This document shows, in pieces, positions 42,891-54,100 of a DNA stretch of 64,000 nucleotides. The stretch is from Adineta vaga (taxonomy: Eukaryota; Rotifera): positions 4,216,001 through 4,280,000 of the forward strand of contig CP075496.1 of assembly GCA_021613535.1 (NCBI GenBank), given 5' to 3'. The notes below the pieces were generated by a model. It searched no databases, was not told where the DNA came from, and worked only from the letters and a program-made list of their open reading frames with translations. The position numbers and the translations under genes were made by a program. Numbering within the stretch: the first letter of the stretch is position 1; each line of letters opens with the position of its first letter.

Positions 42891-45206
42891 TTATCTAGGT
42901 TTAACAGTTAATTTGTCTCCTTTAGTAGTACGTACTGGTGAAGGTGATCGGGATTGACTTGATGAGTCACTATTCCCTGATTGTGATTCTAAAAGTACAA
43001 TAGATTGAACTATGTCAGATGTGTTACATGAATTTAACATACTTTTTTTTGGTTTTTTATCATTATCCGATTCAGATTCGGATGATGAACCAGATGATTC
43101 TGAATCTGAAGAAGATGAATCAGAACTTGATCCGGATGAGGATTTATCCGATGGTGAACGAGCTGATTTTTTATTTGTTGGAGGAGCTACTGATTTGATT
43201 TTATCATTATTCATCTTCTTTGTTGCTGGTGGGGGTGGTGGAGAAGGTGATCTTTGTCTGGATTTTAGTGGCGCTTGTACTTGCCGACGATCCTGTGGAT
43301 CATCACTCGATGAAGACGCACTTTTACGTCGCTTCTTCTCTTTGTCATTGTCTGAAAAATCATTTGACTTTTTTCGAGAGATTTTATCGTTACGTGGAGC
43401 TGTTGGACGACGCGATGGAGACGGCGAATGAGCAGAACTTCTTGATGGTGAACGTTGTTTAGATTTGGAATCAATCGGTTCTTTCGTTGGCTTTGGTGAT
43501 GTTTGCATCGATGATGATGATTCTGATGATGGTGAACGTTGTTTTGTCGGTTCCGGTTTCTTAGATTTTATTGGACTTCGACTATGTTTTGATGATGCTG
43601 ATGATGAACGTCGACGATCACGTCGATTCGATACCTGATTGTTCTTGGAATTTTCGAACCGAGCAGGACGTTTTTGATCATCGGCACTTTCACTACTTTC
43701 TGATGCAGATCGTGTAGATTTTTTATAAACATCTTTTTTCGAGTTTGATGAAACATTTGGAGAAGATTTTTTGTCATTTCGTCTAAAAGAAGTGAGTCTT
43801 TTAATATTTACTGAAAACGAAAGAATCGAACTAACCGTAATCGTGGATTAGGACTTCTTGAATATCGTCCTCGGCGATCTTTCGATGGTGGAGAAGGTGA
43901 ACGACGTTTCTTTGATGGTGGAGAAGGTGAACGACGTTTCTTTGATGGTGGAGAAGGTGAACGACGTTTCTTTGGTGGTGGAGATGGTGATCGACGTTTC
44001 TTTGATGGTGGAGATGGTGATCGACGTTTCTTTGATGGTGGAGATGGTGGTCGACGATTCTTACGCGATGGAGAAGGCGATCGACGACTTTTTGAAGGAG
44101 GTGAAGGTGATCGTCGTTTTCTTGGTGGTGGTGGTGATGGTGAAGAACGACGTTTTCTGGAAGGTGGAGATGGTGTTCGACGTTTCCTTGAGGCGGTGAA
44201 CGACGTCGTTCATTACGATCATCTGGACGTCTTCGATCACGACGATTATCATCATAATGTGATCGTGATTTATAACCAGGAGTATCTCCATTTTCATGTC
44301 GTGTTCGATTATTTGACGATGAAGCTACCGGATTACGACCATTTGATTTATCGCCATCTGTTTTGGTATCAAGACCATAAGACTCTTCTTCACGTTTACG
44401 TATTTCTCGTAAACGATCATCATCTTCCTATGAAAAGATGAATATAACAAACGATTTATACAAAAAAGGAGATGATGGTATAGATGTTCATATTCGACAA
44501 AGATTGAAACGAATAGATGAATTTCAAAATTGAATCTATGTTAAGCTTCGATCATCTTTTCTTTCGTCACCTAAATAATAACAACTGGATATTATTCTAG
44601 TTAGATAGCGTCGATAGTAACTCATACAGATCTAATTTTTTAATTAACCTAAATGCATAAGTTATTTACCTTTCGTTTTTGTAATTCTTTCTTTTTCATT
44701 TCAACCATTTCTGCTGGTATTCCATCGGGTGATGCTTGCCCACTAGCTAACAAATTCCATAGTTCTCCGATAAATAATCGAGCTTTACTTCCACCAAGAA
44801 AGCCAGTTAAATTAATTTGCATCATTTTTGGATCGGGATTCTAAACAAACAAAAAAGTAGACAATTTAATTGAACATTATGAAAAAGAAAGAAGAGCTCA
44901 TCAAACCTTTTCTTCTAATTGATTAAACACAAATTCAATAACAACATCATCTTCCACACCTAAAAAGTCTTCCAAACGTTCTTTGATCCATGGTTTTAAA
45001 ACATCTAAATTAACTTTCTTCATATCGATCTAAATAATAAAAAAAAATATATATCAATAAATTTAACGTAGAACTATTTGTAATCTACTGACTTTAACAT
45101 CGATATTTTCTGGAAATTTCATTTGTTTGAGTAATTTCTTTTGTTTATTGGCAAATCGACTATCTTGATCAGCTGATGTACCTTTAAAAAATCCCGCATC
45201 GGCCAT
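42891..45206 (-). CDS. SRRM1: Serine/arginine repetitive matrix protein 1 (splicing coactivator)
   Basis: Nuclear SR-related coactivator (SRm160) that bridges splicing factors and the exon junction complex. It starts at 45206 with MADAGFFKGTSADQDSRFAN, the conserved N-terminus. The PWI nucleic-acid-binding domain is spread over the next two exons (VLKPWIKERLEDFLGVEDDV, NPDPKMMQINLTGFLGG). From about 44430 the protein is Arg/Ser/Pro-rich, including about ten tandem 10-residue units of type KKRRSPSPPS (43870-44190). The C-terminal part is Ser-rich (SSSGSSSDSSSSDSESSGSS) and ends KLTVKPR at 42891. At about 44190-44197 the upstream frame (RNERRRSPP) and the repeat frame (RKRRTPSPPS) are one base apart with no intron between, so an apparent one-base deletion breaks the gene as given. 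The rest is intact. The acceptor ttctcttttatag lies 21 nt before the ATG. Confidence 0.92.
43870..44190 (-). repeat. 30-bp coding tandem repeat in SRRM1
   Basis: About ten head-to-tail copies of a 30-bp unit (plus-strand ggtggagaaggtgaacgacg plus ten more bases) encode decapeptides of the KKRRSPSPPS type. The outer copies are more diverged than the central five, which are almost identical, pointing to recent homogenisation. Confidence 0.85.
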
Positions 45207-45685
45207 TTTATATTTCGAAAATAATAATCTATAAAAGAGAAAGTCATAAATTCTTTTCTGCAAATCTGAAAAATTGAAAATTTTTTCGTGATGTTACATC
45301 GTCTTTATATTTTTCTATTATAATATCAGAAAACAAATCGCCTATAAATATTAGTTGTTCGCTTCCAAATGAAAACAAAAAGAACAACAAATGAACAAAA
45401 AAAAATAGCGGAGGAAAAAAACCAACAACGACAACGATCACAGGTGTACTGCTACAAAAAAAAGAAGAAAAGAACACGAAAAACCAACTTTTGCCAGTCA
45501 GACTTGGTCTCTCAAGCGAAAAACAAACAAAAAAACAGACAGACACAGGAGAGATTAAGAAACAGACCTTACCATTTGATTTTTATTATGTATATTTCGT
45601 TTGATCTGATTGTTTTCTAATTTTTTGTTTGTTTCGGAAAAGAAAAAAGAAGAAGAAAAAAACTAACAAAAATAGAGAGAATGTT
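45207..45685. other. Gap between TOM40 and SRRM1
   Basis: About 480 nt, both neighbours on the minus strand. Purine-rich on the plus strand. A long pyrimidine tract and acceptor precede SRRM1, so the two genes might be co-transcribed, but the gap is also long enough for a promoter. Confidence 0.45.
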
Positions 45686-47342
45686 TTAACCTATTAGTAA
45701 ACCAATACCAAAACGATAGGCTGCTTTAGCATGATTCAACGAACTACTTAACAAGAATGTAAATGGTAATGGTGCAAGACGTTTTTCAATAACACCTATG
45801 ACGAGTCCATTCGTGTCAATCATACCTAGAAAAAAAAACAGGGAATGAATATTTCATTCAAATAGAGAGTCATATCAGTTCAGAAACTCGAATTAAGACA
45901 TAATTCTTTTGAAAATGAATTCATACTCATTGAAATATGATATTTTGTCAACATTTTCTCGAAACATCTACTTAACAAAAACTGAATCAAAAACTCCATA
46001 GTAATTAGTTTATTATTCTATATCTTTTATTTCATCTTATTGTCATTTAATCGTTCATTCATTCTTGAGTGTTTATTTAACGAAGTTCAAAGAATTCACA
46101 TCAGTGGACTTTATGACTGTTAGAACTCAATAAAATTGAATATGTAGTCATTCTCAACTTCTTTTTTTTACCTCTAAATGTTGTATTTGCTTTTCCGAGA
46201 TCGTATTGATATGAAAATGTTGCTGATGTTTCTTTGGTAGCAAGTGATGATTCAAATTCAACACCTAACTGTAGTGGACTGTTCTTTTGTTGATGAAAAT
46301 AACCAATATTACAAACACCAACTGGACTTAATTTAACACCGGTAAACCAATCATTACCTACACAGAACCAAATAATGTTTTTATAAGATTAAATTCTTTT
46401 TATACCTTGATATCTAGCAACAAAACTAGTGATACCAATATGTTTTCCAGGCATCATCGGACTTGCTTGATAGAGTATTTCAGCACCAATATCTAAATTT
46501 TTTGTTACACGTGCTAAATGTTGTAATACGAGAATTCCTAAAATAAAAAACGAAGAAATGAATTTCAAAATCATAGTGATAGAATTCTTCTATAATAAAT
46601 TCTCTTACCGGAATTCGTTATCAAATCAACATTTGCTAATGTTATAGTTGATGATGTATATCGAGTTCGATAATCTAATGCAAATTGATAACCAGCCATT
46701 TTATAAGATTGAACCTAAAATATCTTCAGACATGTTTAAAAACATCATTTAAAGAAAAAATTGATCTATTTTATACTTGAGCTAATAAACGTGTGCGTAT
46801 TTTATCACTCCATTGATGTATGATTTGAGCATTGGCATTTCCATTCGGATCCATATCACCCAAAATCACCGGAAATACCTAATAAGAAGAAAAGAAACAT
46901 ATCATAATGTTTTTCAATCGATTGAATATTGATTTACTTCTGATTGCGAATAAAGTTGTGTACCAACATAATTTCCTCCGAATTTATATCCGCAATTCGG
47001 ACCGGAACTTAATGTTAGCGAATGGCTAACTTGAAAATGACTACTGAGCATTTTCGTAACCGATAATTTTGCACCTTCAAATGCTGGTGGCATTAAATCT
47101 AAAGAAAAATTCTGTTTTATATAGATTTAAGAGAGAAATATTATATTTAAACCTTTGATCTTTTTGAATACATCATCGTATACTCCTGGATTACGTGATA
47201 AATCTGTTGTTGCATTCATCCATCGTGTATTTGGAAATTGTGGTGTAGCTGATCGAGAGAATTGCTGTTCGTCTACTGTTTGATCATGTTTGAGAGGATT
47301 GTTTGGATCAATCAAAGGTGTATCTCCTGATGGATGTGCCAT
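45686..47342 (-). CDS. TOMM40: Mitochondrial import pore Tom40
   Basis: Beta-barrel channel of the outer mitochondrial membrane through which nearly all precursor proteins pass. It starts at 47342 (MAHPSGDTPLIDPNNPLK) with a polar N-terminus, followed by NPGVYDDVFKKIKG and the first barrel strands LMPPAFEGAKLSVTKMLSSH. Characteristic porin-3 segments follow: FQVSHSLTLSSGPNCGYKFG, GNYVGTQ, IGAEILYQASPMMPGKHIG and GVKLSPVGVCNIGYF. The end is YRFGIGLLIG, with a family-typical GxxxxIG close, and stop at 45688-45686. Eight or nine exons with short introns. No transmembrane helix, as expected. Complete and unremarkable. Confidence 0.94.
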
Positions 47343-47828
47343 TGATAGTCTCTTTTTTAGGATGAGATATTAAATCTAAATAAATGATTAAACAATATGA
47401 TGAGTGAGATGATGGAATAGAAAAACAATTATTTGTTGCTTTCTTCCTTTTTTCGAATTTAAGAACCAATTAGATCATTTTCAAGATGATATCTAATAAA
47501 AAAATCTAGTTTTAAAATGAAAGAAAATTTTTCGAAAGATTTTCATCTGATTTTTTCTAGAAAAAATGATCAATGATGATCGGAAAAAAATATCGATAGA
47601 TTTCGCTAGTAGTATTTTAGTTTTCTTTTTATTGATGACTCATTTGGGTCGTTTTTGTTGTTTATTGATCAACGTTTTCTTCATTCGTTGGATGATGTCG
47701 AAAACTAATTCATCACTAGGATTAACACTCTGATAAACAAACTATTTATCTTACTTACACTATTAGAATCAAACAATTCTTGTATTTATTGGTTTCTAGA
47801 TTTATTTTTCTTGATAAACAATTCAATC
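47343..47828. other. Divergent promoter region
   Basis: About 490 nt between the TOM40 (-) and UQCRB (+) starts; both genes encode mitochondrial proteins and may share a bidirectional promoter. It should hold the promoter of the downstream seven-gene cluster. The last 31 bp include an acceptor (ggtttctag, AG at 47798-47799). Confidence 0.5.
47798..47799 (+). promoter_or_regulatory. Candidate trans-splice acceptor, UQCRB
   Basis: tattggtttctag ends here, 29 nt before the UQCRB ATG. It could also close a 5'UTR intron; it is the first acceptor of the cluster. Confidence 0.4.
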
Positions 47829-48288
47829 ATGACCACACAAAAGTTTATCAATAAAGGTAAAATATCATAATTGTCCATCTTAGTTATCTCTAAACCGTAT
47901 CTTCTATTTAGTAACCATGGAATTTGGTCGACGTCTATTTGGTGAACAAATTCGTCGTGAACCAGCAACATTGAAAGAACAATATCGAAAATTTCAATAT
48001 TATCAGACCACTCATTATAAATTAGGTTTAATGGAACATGATCGATTATGGGGTGAACAACCAGCTGTTAAAGAAGCAATGCGTCGTTTACGTATAAGTG
48101 AACCGGAATTATGGGATGAACGATCATTTCGTATTTCACGTGCTATCAATTTTGATATTAAGAAAATGTATTTACCAAAAGATGAATGGCTTCAATTTGA
48201 AAATGATGTACCGTATTTGGAACCATTTCTTGCCGAAATTGAACGCGAACAAGCGGAAGAAGAACATTGGAAAAAAGTTTTGGGTTAA
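47829..48288 (+). CDS. UQCRB: Cytochrome bc1 complex subunit 7
   Basis: Small matrix-side subunit (QCR7/UQCRB) of mitochondrial respiratory complex III. Two exons (47829-47856 and 47912-48288) sum to 405 nt, 134 residues. Recognised from YKLGLMEHDRLWGEQPAVKE, AMRRL, RSFRISRAINFDIKKMYLPK and YLEPFLAEIEREQAEEEHW, which align along the whole family. The upstream ATG gives MTTQKFINKVTMEF; a second ATG at 47945-ish position in the same frame (MEFGRRL, 47917) would also serve. It is the first gene of the same-strand cluster to 55238, with 217 nt to ARPC5. Confidence 0.92.
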
Positions 48289-48487
48289 ATGATAAAACAT
48301 AAGAACGAACCATTTCCTTTCCTTCAGATTTCCCGAACACGCATATTTTCCTATCACTCTCTTTCTCTCCCTGGTTTTTCTCGTAGAGTTTTAGTATGTG
48401 AAAATACGCGTTTAGATCCATCTGCTCTAACTTTTGTTGTAATTCTTCATTTTCGTTTCATTTACCTGAAAATTTTTAGTTTATTTC

Positions 48488-48489
48488 AG
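48488..48489 (+). promoter_or_regulatory. Candidate trans-splice acceptor, ARPC5
   Basis: A pyrimidine-rich tract ending gtttatttcag lies 16 nt before the ARPC5 ATG, in the short gap after UQCRB. Confidence 0.55.
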
Positions 48490-48505
48490 ATTAATTGATT
48501 AGAAA

Positions 48506-49087
48506 ATGACAAATCAAAACGATGATAAAGATGATGATTTAGGTGTTAATGTCGTCGAACCGGATGAAAATGAATGGAGAAAATTTATTGATGAGTAAGA
48601 TAGTTTAATTAATATAAATTTTAAAGCAAATGTATCATTTGATTTTAGAATGAAATATGTTCGAGCTTTAGAATATGTTCTTCAAAATGCACCTGTTCGC
48701 GCGAAAGATCTTGATAAAAAGGTATTTAGTAAATTGAATCTCATGATGAATAATTGAAATTTGATGAAATCAATTTTGTAGAAAAAAGCTGCGCATATGG
48801 CATTATCAACAATGATGAAAATAAAAGCAAGTGAAATTCCAGACGCTGTCAATTCAATACCTGTACCATTACGTGATACATTAATGAAATATATTTACAA
48901 AGGTTTTGAAAATCCGAAAGATTATACAAGTAGTGCGTTGTTAACATGGCATGAAAAGGTTTGTTTTTTTTCACCCATTTTTTTGTTTAACGAAAATAAT
49001 CTATCGTATAACTTGATATTTTAGGTTCTTGGAGCTACAGGTCTTGGTTCGATCGTTCGTGTTCTTACTGATCGACGAACTGTATGA
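48506..49087 (+). CDS. ARPC5: Arp2/3 complex subunit 5 (p16)
   Basis: Smallest subunit of the Arp2/3 complex, which nucleates branched actin filaments. Four exons: 48506 to about 48595 (MTNQNDDKDDDLGVNVVEPD), about 48650-48720, about 48781-48957 and about 49024-49087. LEYVLQNAPVRAKDLDKKKKA, then MKYIYKGFENPKDYTSSAL, LTWHEKVLGATGLGSIVRVL and the final TDRRTV match the family to its last residue. Lies second in the cluster; 268 nt separate it from the YjbQ gene. Confidence 0.93.
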
Positions 49088-49353
49088 ATTAGTTAAATCG
49101 ATCGTATATGAATGAGACATTCCAACAGTGATGAAATTTTCTTTTGGTTTTTACGATTCTTGTGCAATAATGCATAGCGATGAAATCTTGTTTGTCTTTT
49201 CTTTTTTTTTTCTGCTTGTGAAAGTCTATTCTACATTCATTTCTTCCTTTTTCTGAACAAACTATAATTAACGATTATTATCCTATGTGTGAGAGTGCGT
49301 GTGAATGAGAACGATTTTTTTAGAGAAATTCTATACGTTTGTCTTTGATTTGT

Positions 49354-49355
49354 AG
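49354..49355 (+). promoter_or_regulatory. Candidate trans-splice acceptor abutting YjbQ ATG
   Basis: tctttgatttgtag is directly followed by ATGG, leaving no 5'UTR unless a leader is added in trans. The preceding 268 nt contain a poly-pyrimidine stretch near 49197-49250. Confidence 0.7.
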
Positions 49356-49787
49356 ATGGCATGGTTTCAGAAATGCATAACATTATCACCAAAGAAACGA
49401 GGCTTTCATTTAGTTACCGATGAAGTTTTACAACAAGTGTCAGAAATTAAACAGATTGAAATTGGTTTAATGAATGTATTTATACAACATACAAGTGCAT
49501 CATTGACAATTAATGAAAATGCTGCACCAGATGTACGTGTTGATATGGAAACAATCTTTAATAAACTTGTACCAGAAGATAATTCTTATCAACATTTGGA
49601 TGAAGGTCGAGATGATATGCCAGCACATGCAAAATGTTCATTACTTGGTTCATCTGTCAATATACCAATTACATCAGGACGTTTAGCTTTTGGTACTTGG
49701 CAAGGAATATATTTATGTGAACATCGAAATCGTGCAAGAAGTCGTAATCTTGTTGTAACAATCAATGGACAATTAAAAAAACAATAA
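49356..49787 (+). CDS. YjbQ/UPF0047 family protein
   Basis: Single exon of 143 residues, the usual length of the YjbQ family (UPF0047), which in bacteria has been linked to thiamine-phosphate synthase activity. Seen directly: GFHLVTDEV near the start, IGLMNVFIQHTSASLTINEN (the core motif with its conserved His-Thr-Ser), AAPDVRVDME, YQHLDEGRDDMPAHAK, SLLGSSVNIPI and FGTWQGIYLCEHR. No targeting peptide or membrane helix. It sits 71 nt before UPRT and shares the cluster's strand. The family is common in bacteria, archaea, fungi and plants and patchy in animals, so either ancestral retention or horizontal gain is possible. Catalytic function in an animal is not established here. Confidence 0.93.
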   Translation: MAWFQKCITLSPKKRGFHLVTDEVLQQVSEIKQIEIGLMNVFIQHTSASLTINENAAPDVRVDMETIFNKLVPEDNSYQHLDEGRDDMPAHAKCSLLGSSVNIPITSGRLAFGTWQGIYLCEHRNRARSRNLVVTINGQLKKQ

Positions 49788-49856
49788 AAATTTCTCCGTG
49801 TTTATTTATCAGATTTTATACTAGCAAGAATGAAGTTTATTTTTCTTCATTATTTC

Positions 49857-49858
49857 AG
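49857..49858 (+). promoter_or_regulatory. Candidate trans-splice acceptor abutting UPRT ATG
   Basis: ttttcttcattatttcag is directly followed by ATGG. A possible AATAAA overlaps the YjbQ stop codon about 70 nt upstream, which would suit coupled polyadenylation and trans-splicing. Confidence 0.75.
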
Positions 49859-50675
49859 ATGGATACAATCGAAAACAATAGTGAACATTTAGATAATGGT
49901 CTTTCAAAAGAAGAGAACGGTCCAACAGAAGAGATTTATGATAATCAATTTCCAAAGAATGTACATATTATGAAAACGAATAATCAGTTACGAGAACTTC
50001 ATACACTTTTACGTGATCGTACAACATGTCGAAGTGATTTTAAATTTTATGCTGATCGACTCATACGTTTAACTGTGGAAGCGGCATTGGATCAATTACC
50101 ATATGTTCGATGTGATGTAACAACACCAACTGGAAATTGTTTTGAAGGTTTAAGGCATGAAAAAGGTACTTTATGCGTCTCATTGATGAGAAGTGGTGAA
50201 GCTATGGAAAAAGGCATTCGAGAATGTTGTAGGTAAGAATTAATTCTGATCTGACTGTAAATAAGAAGAAGATCTGAAACTGTTATGTATTCATTTTTCT
50301 AGATCGATTCGAATTGGTAAAATTCTGATCAATGAAGGTCACGTAATTTATGCTAAATTACCTTCTGATGTTCCTCGACGTCGTCTTCTAGTTGCTTATC
50401 CAGTCGTTACCACCGGTTCAACAGTACTTACTGGTCTTGAAGTACTTCTAAAAGAATATCAATGTAAAGAATCGAATATGATTTTAATAACATTATTTTC
50501 AACACCAGATGGATTACAACAAATCTGTAGACTTTATCCTGAATTGACAATTGTCGTTTCAGAAGTTAATACTGTTGCACCAAATCATTTTGGTCAGAAA
50601 TATTTTGGTAAAAATTGTCAATTGAATTTTTTATACATAGGTTTTTCTTTCTCTTTTTTTCTAGGAACCGATTGA
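49859..50675 (+). CDS. UPRT: Uracil phosphoribosyltransferase homologue
   Basis: Pyrimidine salvage family that in microbes makes UMP from uracil and PRPP; animal homologues (UPRT) have a doubtful uracil-binding site. Three exons. The N-terminus is polar (about 40 residues), followed by NNQLRELHTLLRDRTTCRSD, ADRLIRLTVEAALDQLPYVR and VTTPTGNCFEG. LMRSGEAMEKGIRECCRSIR is the conserved substrate-region block, and AYPVVTTGSTVLTGLEVL stands at the PRPP loop. The C-terminus reads ITLFSTPDGLQQICRLYPEL...VAPNHFGQKYFGTD, where the last three residues come from a small third exon (stop 50673-50675). Shorter N-terminus than the human protein. Placed 71 nt after YjbQ and 106 nt before LIN52. Confidence 0.93.
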
Positions 50676-50754
50676 AACAAAATATTCTACATTATTCTTT
50701 TTTTCATGTCTACTATTTTTTTCTATATGTGAATTAGAAAAACATAGTTGATTG

Positions 50755-50781
50755 TTTCTTTCTTTCTTTCTTTCTTTCTAG
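50755..50781 (+). promoter_or_regulatory. TTTC-repeat tract and acceptor abutting LIN52 ATG
   Basis: Six or so ttc/tttc repeats end in ctag directly before ATGG. A pyrimidine tract of this length makes a strong acceptor, and the whole UPRT-LIN52 gap is only 106 nt. Confidence 0.75.
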
Positions 50782-51102
50782 ATGGATAATTATTTTTCTA
50801 ATTGGACCAATCGAAATGAAAGTCAATCATGGATTGATCAAGCATTTTTACCATATGATCTTGTTGAACCAAATGTTGGAAAAGAACTTTCAAATAAAAT
50901 CTTAGATACAGCTTTAAATGGACAAGATCATGAAATCAATGATGATGAAGCTGATTATATGCTTCGAGAATTGAAAACATTTTCAATTGTACAATTGGTT
51001 AATAAAATACGTGATATACATAATATGACATATGAACTAGGAGTAAATGAAGGTCTCGAAATGGCTCGAGCAAAATTACTTAATATTTTTGATAGTTCAT
51101 AA
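50782..51102 (+). CDS. LIN52: LIN52-like subunit of the DREAM/MuvB complex
   Basis: One exon, 106 residues. The C-terminal half identifies it: EADYMLRELKTFSIVQLVNK, then IRDIHNMTYELGVNEGLEMA and RAKLLNIFDSS align with the LIN52 helix-forming region, where other animals have a D-x-x-x-L-x-E-L start and a YQLG...E..R.K.LNIL end. Length is close to human LIN52 (116). LIN52 is a MuvB core subunit that recruits pocket proteins to repress cell-cycle genes. The N-terminal half (SQSWIDQAFLPYDLVE) matches poorly, and I cannot point to the DYRK site or LxCxE-like motif. No annotation-level alternative fits better. Confidence 0.8.
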   Translation: MDNYFSNWTNRNESQSWIDQAFLPYDLVEPNVGKELSNKILDTALNGQDHEINDDEADYMLRELKTFSIVQLVNKIRDIHNMTYELGVNEGLEMARAKLLNIFDSS

Positions 51103-51148
51103 TATGTAGATAAGATTTCTATTCATTCATTTTTCTTCTTGTAGTTTC

Positions 51149-51150
51149 AG
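51149..51150 (+). promoter_or_regulatory. Candidate trans-splice acceptor, DDX23
   Basis: ttcttcttgtagtttcag lies 14 nt before the DDX23 ATG and 47 nt after the LIN52 stop. This is too short a gap for a separate promoter and terminator. Confidence 0.7.
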
Positions 51151-51164
51151 ATAAGAAAACAAAA

Positions 51165-54100
51165 ATGGTCGAAACGGGTTCACCGTCCCGTGATTTAAAA
51201 AAACGACATCGCAGTACAAGCAGAGAAAGGTAAATTACAAAATCCATTATACTATTTCTTCGAGAATGATTGTTATTTTATATAGAGAACATCGTCATCA
51301 TCGATCTCATCGTGATGGAAATGAAAAAAAACATCGACATTCGTCACCAAAACGATCAAAATCACCTGAGTAATTTATGTATTAGATTGAAGATTGTTTC
51401 TTATCATATATTTTTAGGTCAAAACGTCGAAAAAATGACGAAATTAATAAAGGAAAAAAGTCAACGAATGATGATATAGAAGAAGGTGAAACAATTGGTA
51501 ATGAATCAACAAAAAAAAATAGCGAAACAAATGGAGCTAGTACATCAAATCGTGTACCATTATCATTAGAAGAAATGCTTGAAAGAAATAAGAAAGAACA
51601 AGAAGCAATTGCAAAGGTATGTAAAAGACGAGATATTCACAAAATCTTATTTAGAAGTAGACGATAGGTTTTCGATAAAATATTTTAAATTAGAGTCAAC
51701 ATTGAACAATAACAATTTACTTTTCGATTGTTTTATAGCCTAAATTTCTAACGAAACAAGAACGCGAAGCTGAAGCATTACGACGACGACAAGAAGAAGC
51801 TGATGCTATTCGTAAACGTAATGAAGAATTACGTAAAAAACATGCAACATTTGTAAAGGAAGGTGAACAAGCAGCAATCAAAGATGATCGAGAACGCGAG
51901 CGTGAACGACGTGATCGTGATCGACATCGACGTGAGAATAAAGAAGAACAAACAGGAGATCGAGCAAGTAAGTCAAGAAATTCGTTCAGATTTGTCATTT
52001 CATATTATTTATAATATATATATGTATATTTAGTTGTTGATGAAGAACGTGAAGAAGCTGCTGTCAAAGAACGATATCTTGGTATTGTGAAAGTGAGAAG
52101 ATACTTTTTTCTGAATACATCTTTTCGAATAATAGTTCTTCTAGAAAAAACGCAAAATTCGTCGTTTAAATGATCGAAAATTCGTTTTCGATTGGGATGC
52201 AGGTGAAGATACGGCTGTTGATTACAATCCATTATATAAAGAAAAACATGAAATACAATTTTTTGGTCGTGGTCATATAGCTGGTATTGATATAAATAAA
52301 CAAAAGAAAGATCAATCAAAATTCTATGGTGATCTACTGGAAGAACGACGTACTGATGGCGAGAAAGATCGAGAAAAAGCTCGATTGAAATCTGATAAAG
52401 AAAAAGATGAGAGACGTCGCTATGATGAACGTCATTGGACAGATAAGAGTTTAGAAGAAATGATGGATCGAGATTGGCGTATTTTCAAAGAAGATTATAA
52501 TATTACAACACGGGGTGGAAATATTCCACATCCATTACGCTCATGGGAAGAAGCTGGTTTGGAAAAAAGCATTCTAGATGTTATTAAACTTGCTGGATAC
52601 AAAGTAAGATGATACTTGAAATGTTTCTATGAGAGAAATAAAAAAATATCATTTTTTTCAGGAACCAACACCTATTCAAAGACAAGCTATTCCAATTGGT
52701 TTACAAAATCGAGATGTTATGGGTATTGCAGAAACTGGATCTGGTAAAACAGCAGGTAAAGATATCAAATAGATGAATGATGATTTTTTATTTTATATTT
52801 TTCATGATTATTTTAGCGTTTCTTATTCCTCTCTTGGCATGGATTCGATCATTACCAAAAGTTGAAAGGTAAGATTATTGAATATGGAATAAAAATAATT
52901 ATGACAAGTGTGAGTTGTTTTTATTTTTTTTTAAGATCTGTTGATGCGGATAATGGACCGTACGCACTCATCTTAGCGCCATCTCGTGAATTAGCACAAC
53001 AAATTGAAGAAGAAGCAGTCAAATTTGGAAAAGTAAATATTCACCCTACTAGATAGAGTTTTAAAACGAATTGATTGAATTTCTTTCTTAATTTTTAGCA
53101 TTTGGATATCAATGTAGTCTCCGTTATTGGTGGTTTATCTCGTGAAGAACAAGGTTTTAAACTTCGTCTTGGCTGTCAAATTGTTATTGGTACACCAGGT
53201 CGTCTTTTGGATATTCTTCAAAATCGTTATTTAACATTACAACAATGTACTTACTTAGTTATGGATGAAGCTGATCGTATGATAGGTAAAAAAAGAAAAA
53301 GAAATTCTTTTCTAGATCATAAATATTTATCTATGACTTTTCCTTTCTTTTAGATATGGGTTTTGAGGCTGACGTACAGAGTATTCTCGAGTATTTACCA
53401 GTAACAAATCAAAAACCCGATAGTGACTTAGCAGAAAATACAAGGTAAGACTTCTTCGTTCAAATTCAACAAACTCTTTCTATTATTTATTTTCTCTTTA
53501 TGTAGAGATTTTAATTCGAAAGATAAATATCGTCAAACTGTCATGTTTACAGCTACAATGACACCAGCAATCGAACGTTTAGCTCGTACATATCTTCGAC
53601 GTCCTGCTTCAGTTTATATTGGTTCAGTTGGTAAACCAACTGAACGTGTTGAACAAATTGTTATTATGTGTTCAGAAAATGATAAACGCAATAAATTACT
53701 TGATATTCTTGAACGTGGTATTGATCCACCAATTATTATCTTTGTCAATCAAAAGAAAGCTGTCGATGTTCTAGCTAAAGGTTTAGTTAAGAAAGGATAC
53801 AATGCTTGTGCATTACATGTATGTTTGCTAATTTTAGAAATGATATGAAATTGATTTTGTTGTAATTTTAGGGTGGAAAAGGTCAAGAAATTCGTGACTT
53901 AGCTCTAGCTCAATTGAAACAAGGCCAAAAAGATATTCTTGTTGCAACTGATGTTGCCGGTCGTGGTCTTGATATTAAAGATGTTTCAGTTGTACTTAAC
54001 TATGATATGGCTAAAACTATTCAAGGTAAAATTGAATTGAATTTTTTTGAAAAAAACATTACAAAACGTGTTTTGTTTTTAGATTATACACATCGTATTG

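Noticed and set aside
43012-43431. Plus-strand acidic Asp/Ser-rich frame
   Set aside because: Antisense shadow of the Ser/Arg-rich SRRM1 exon.
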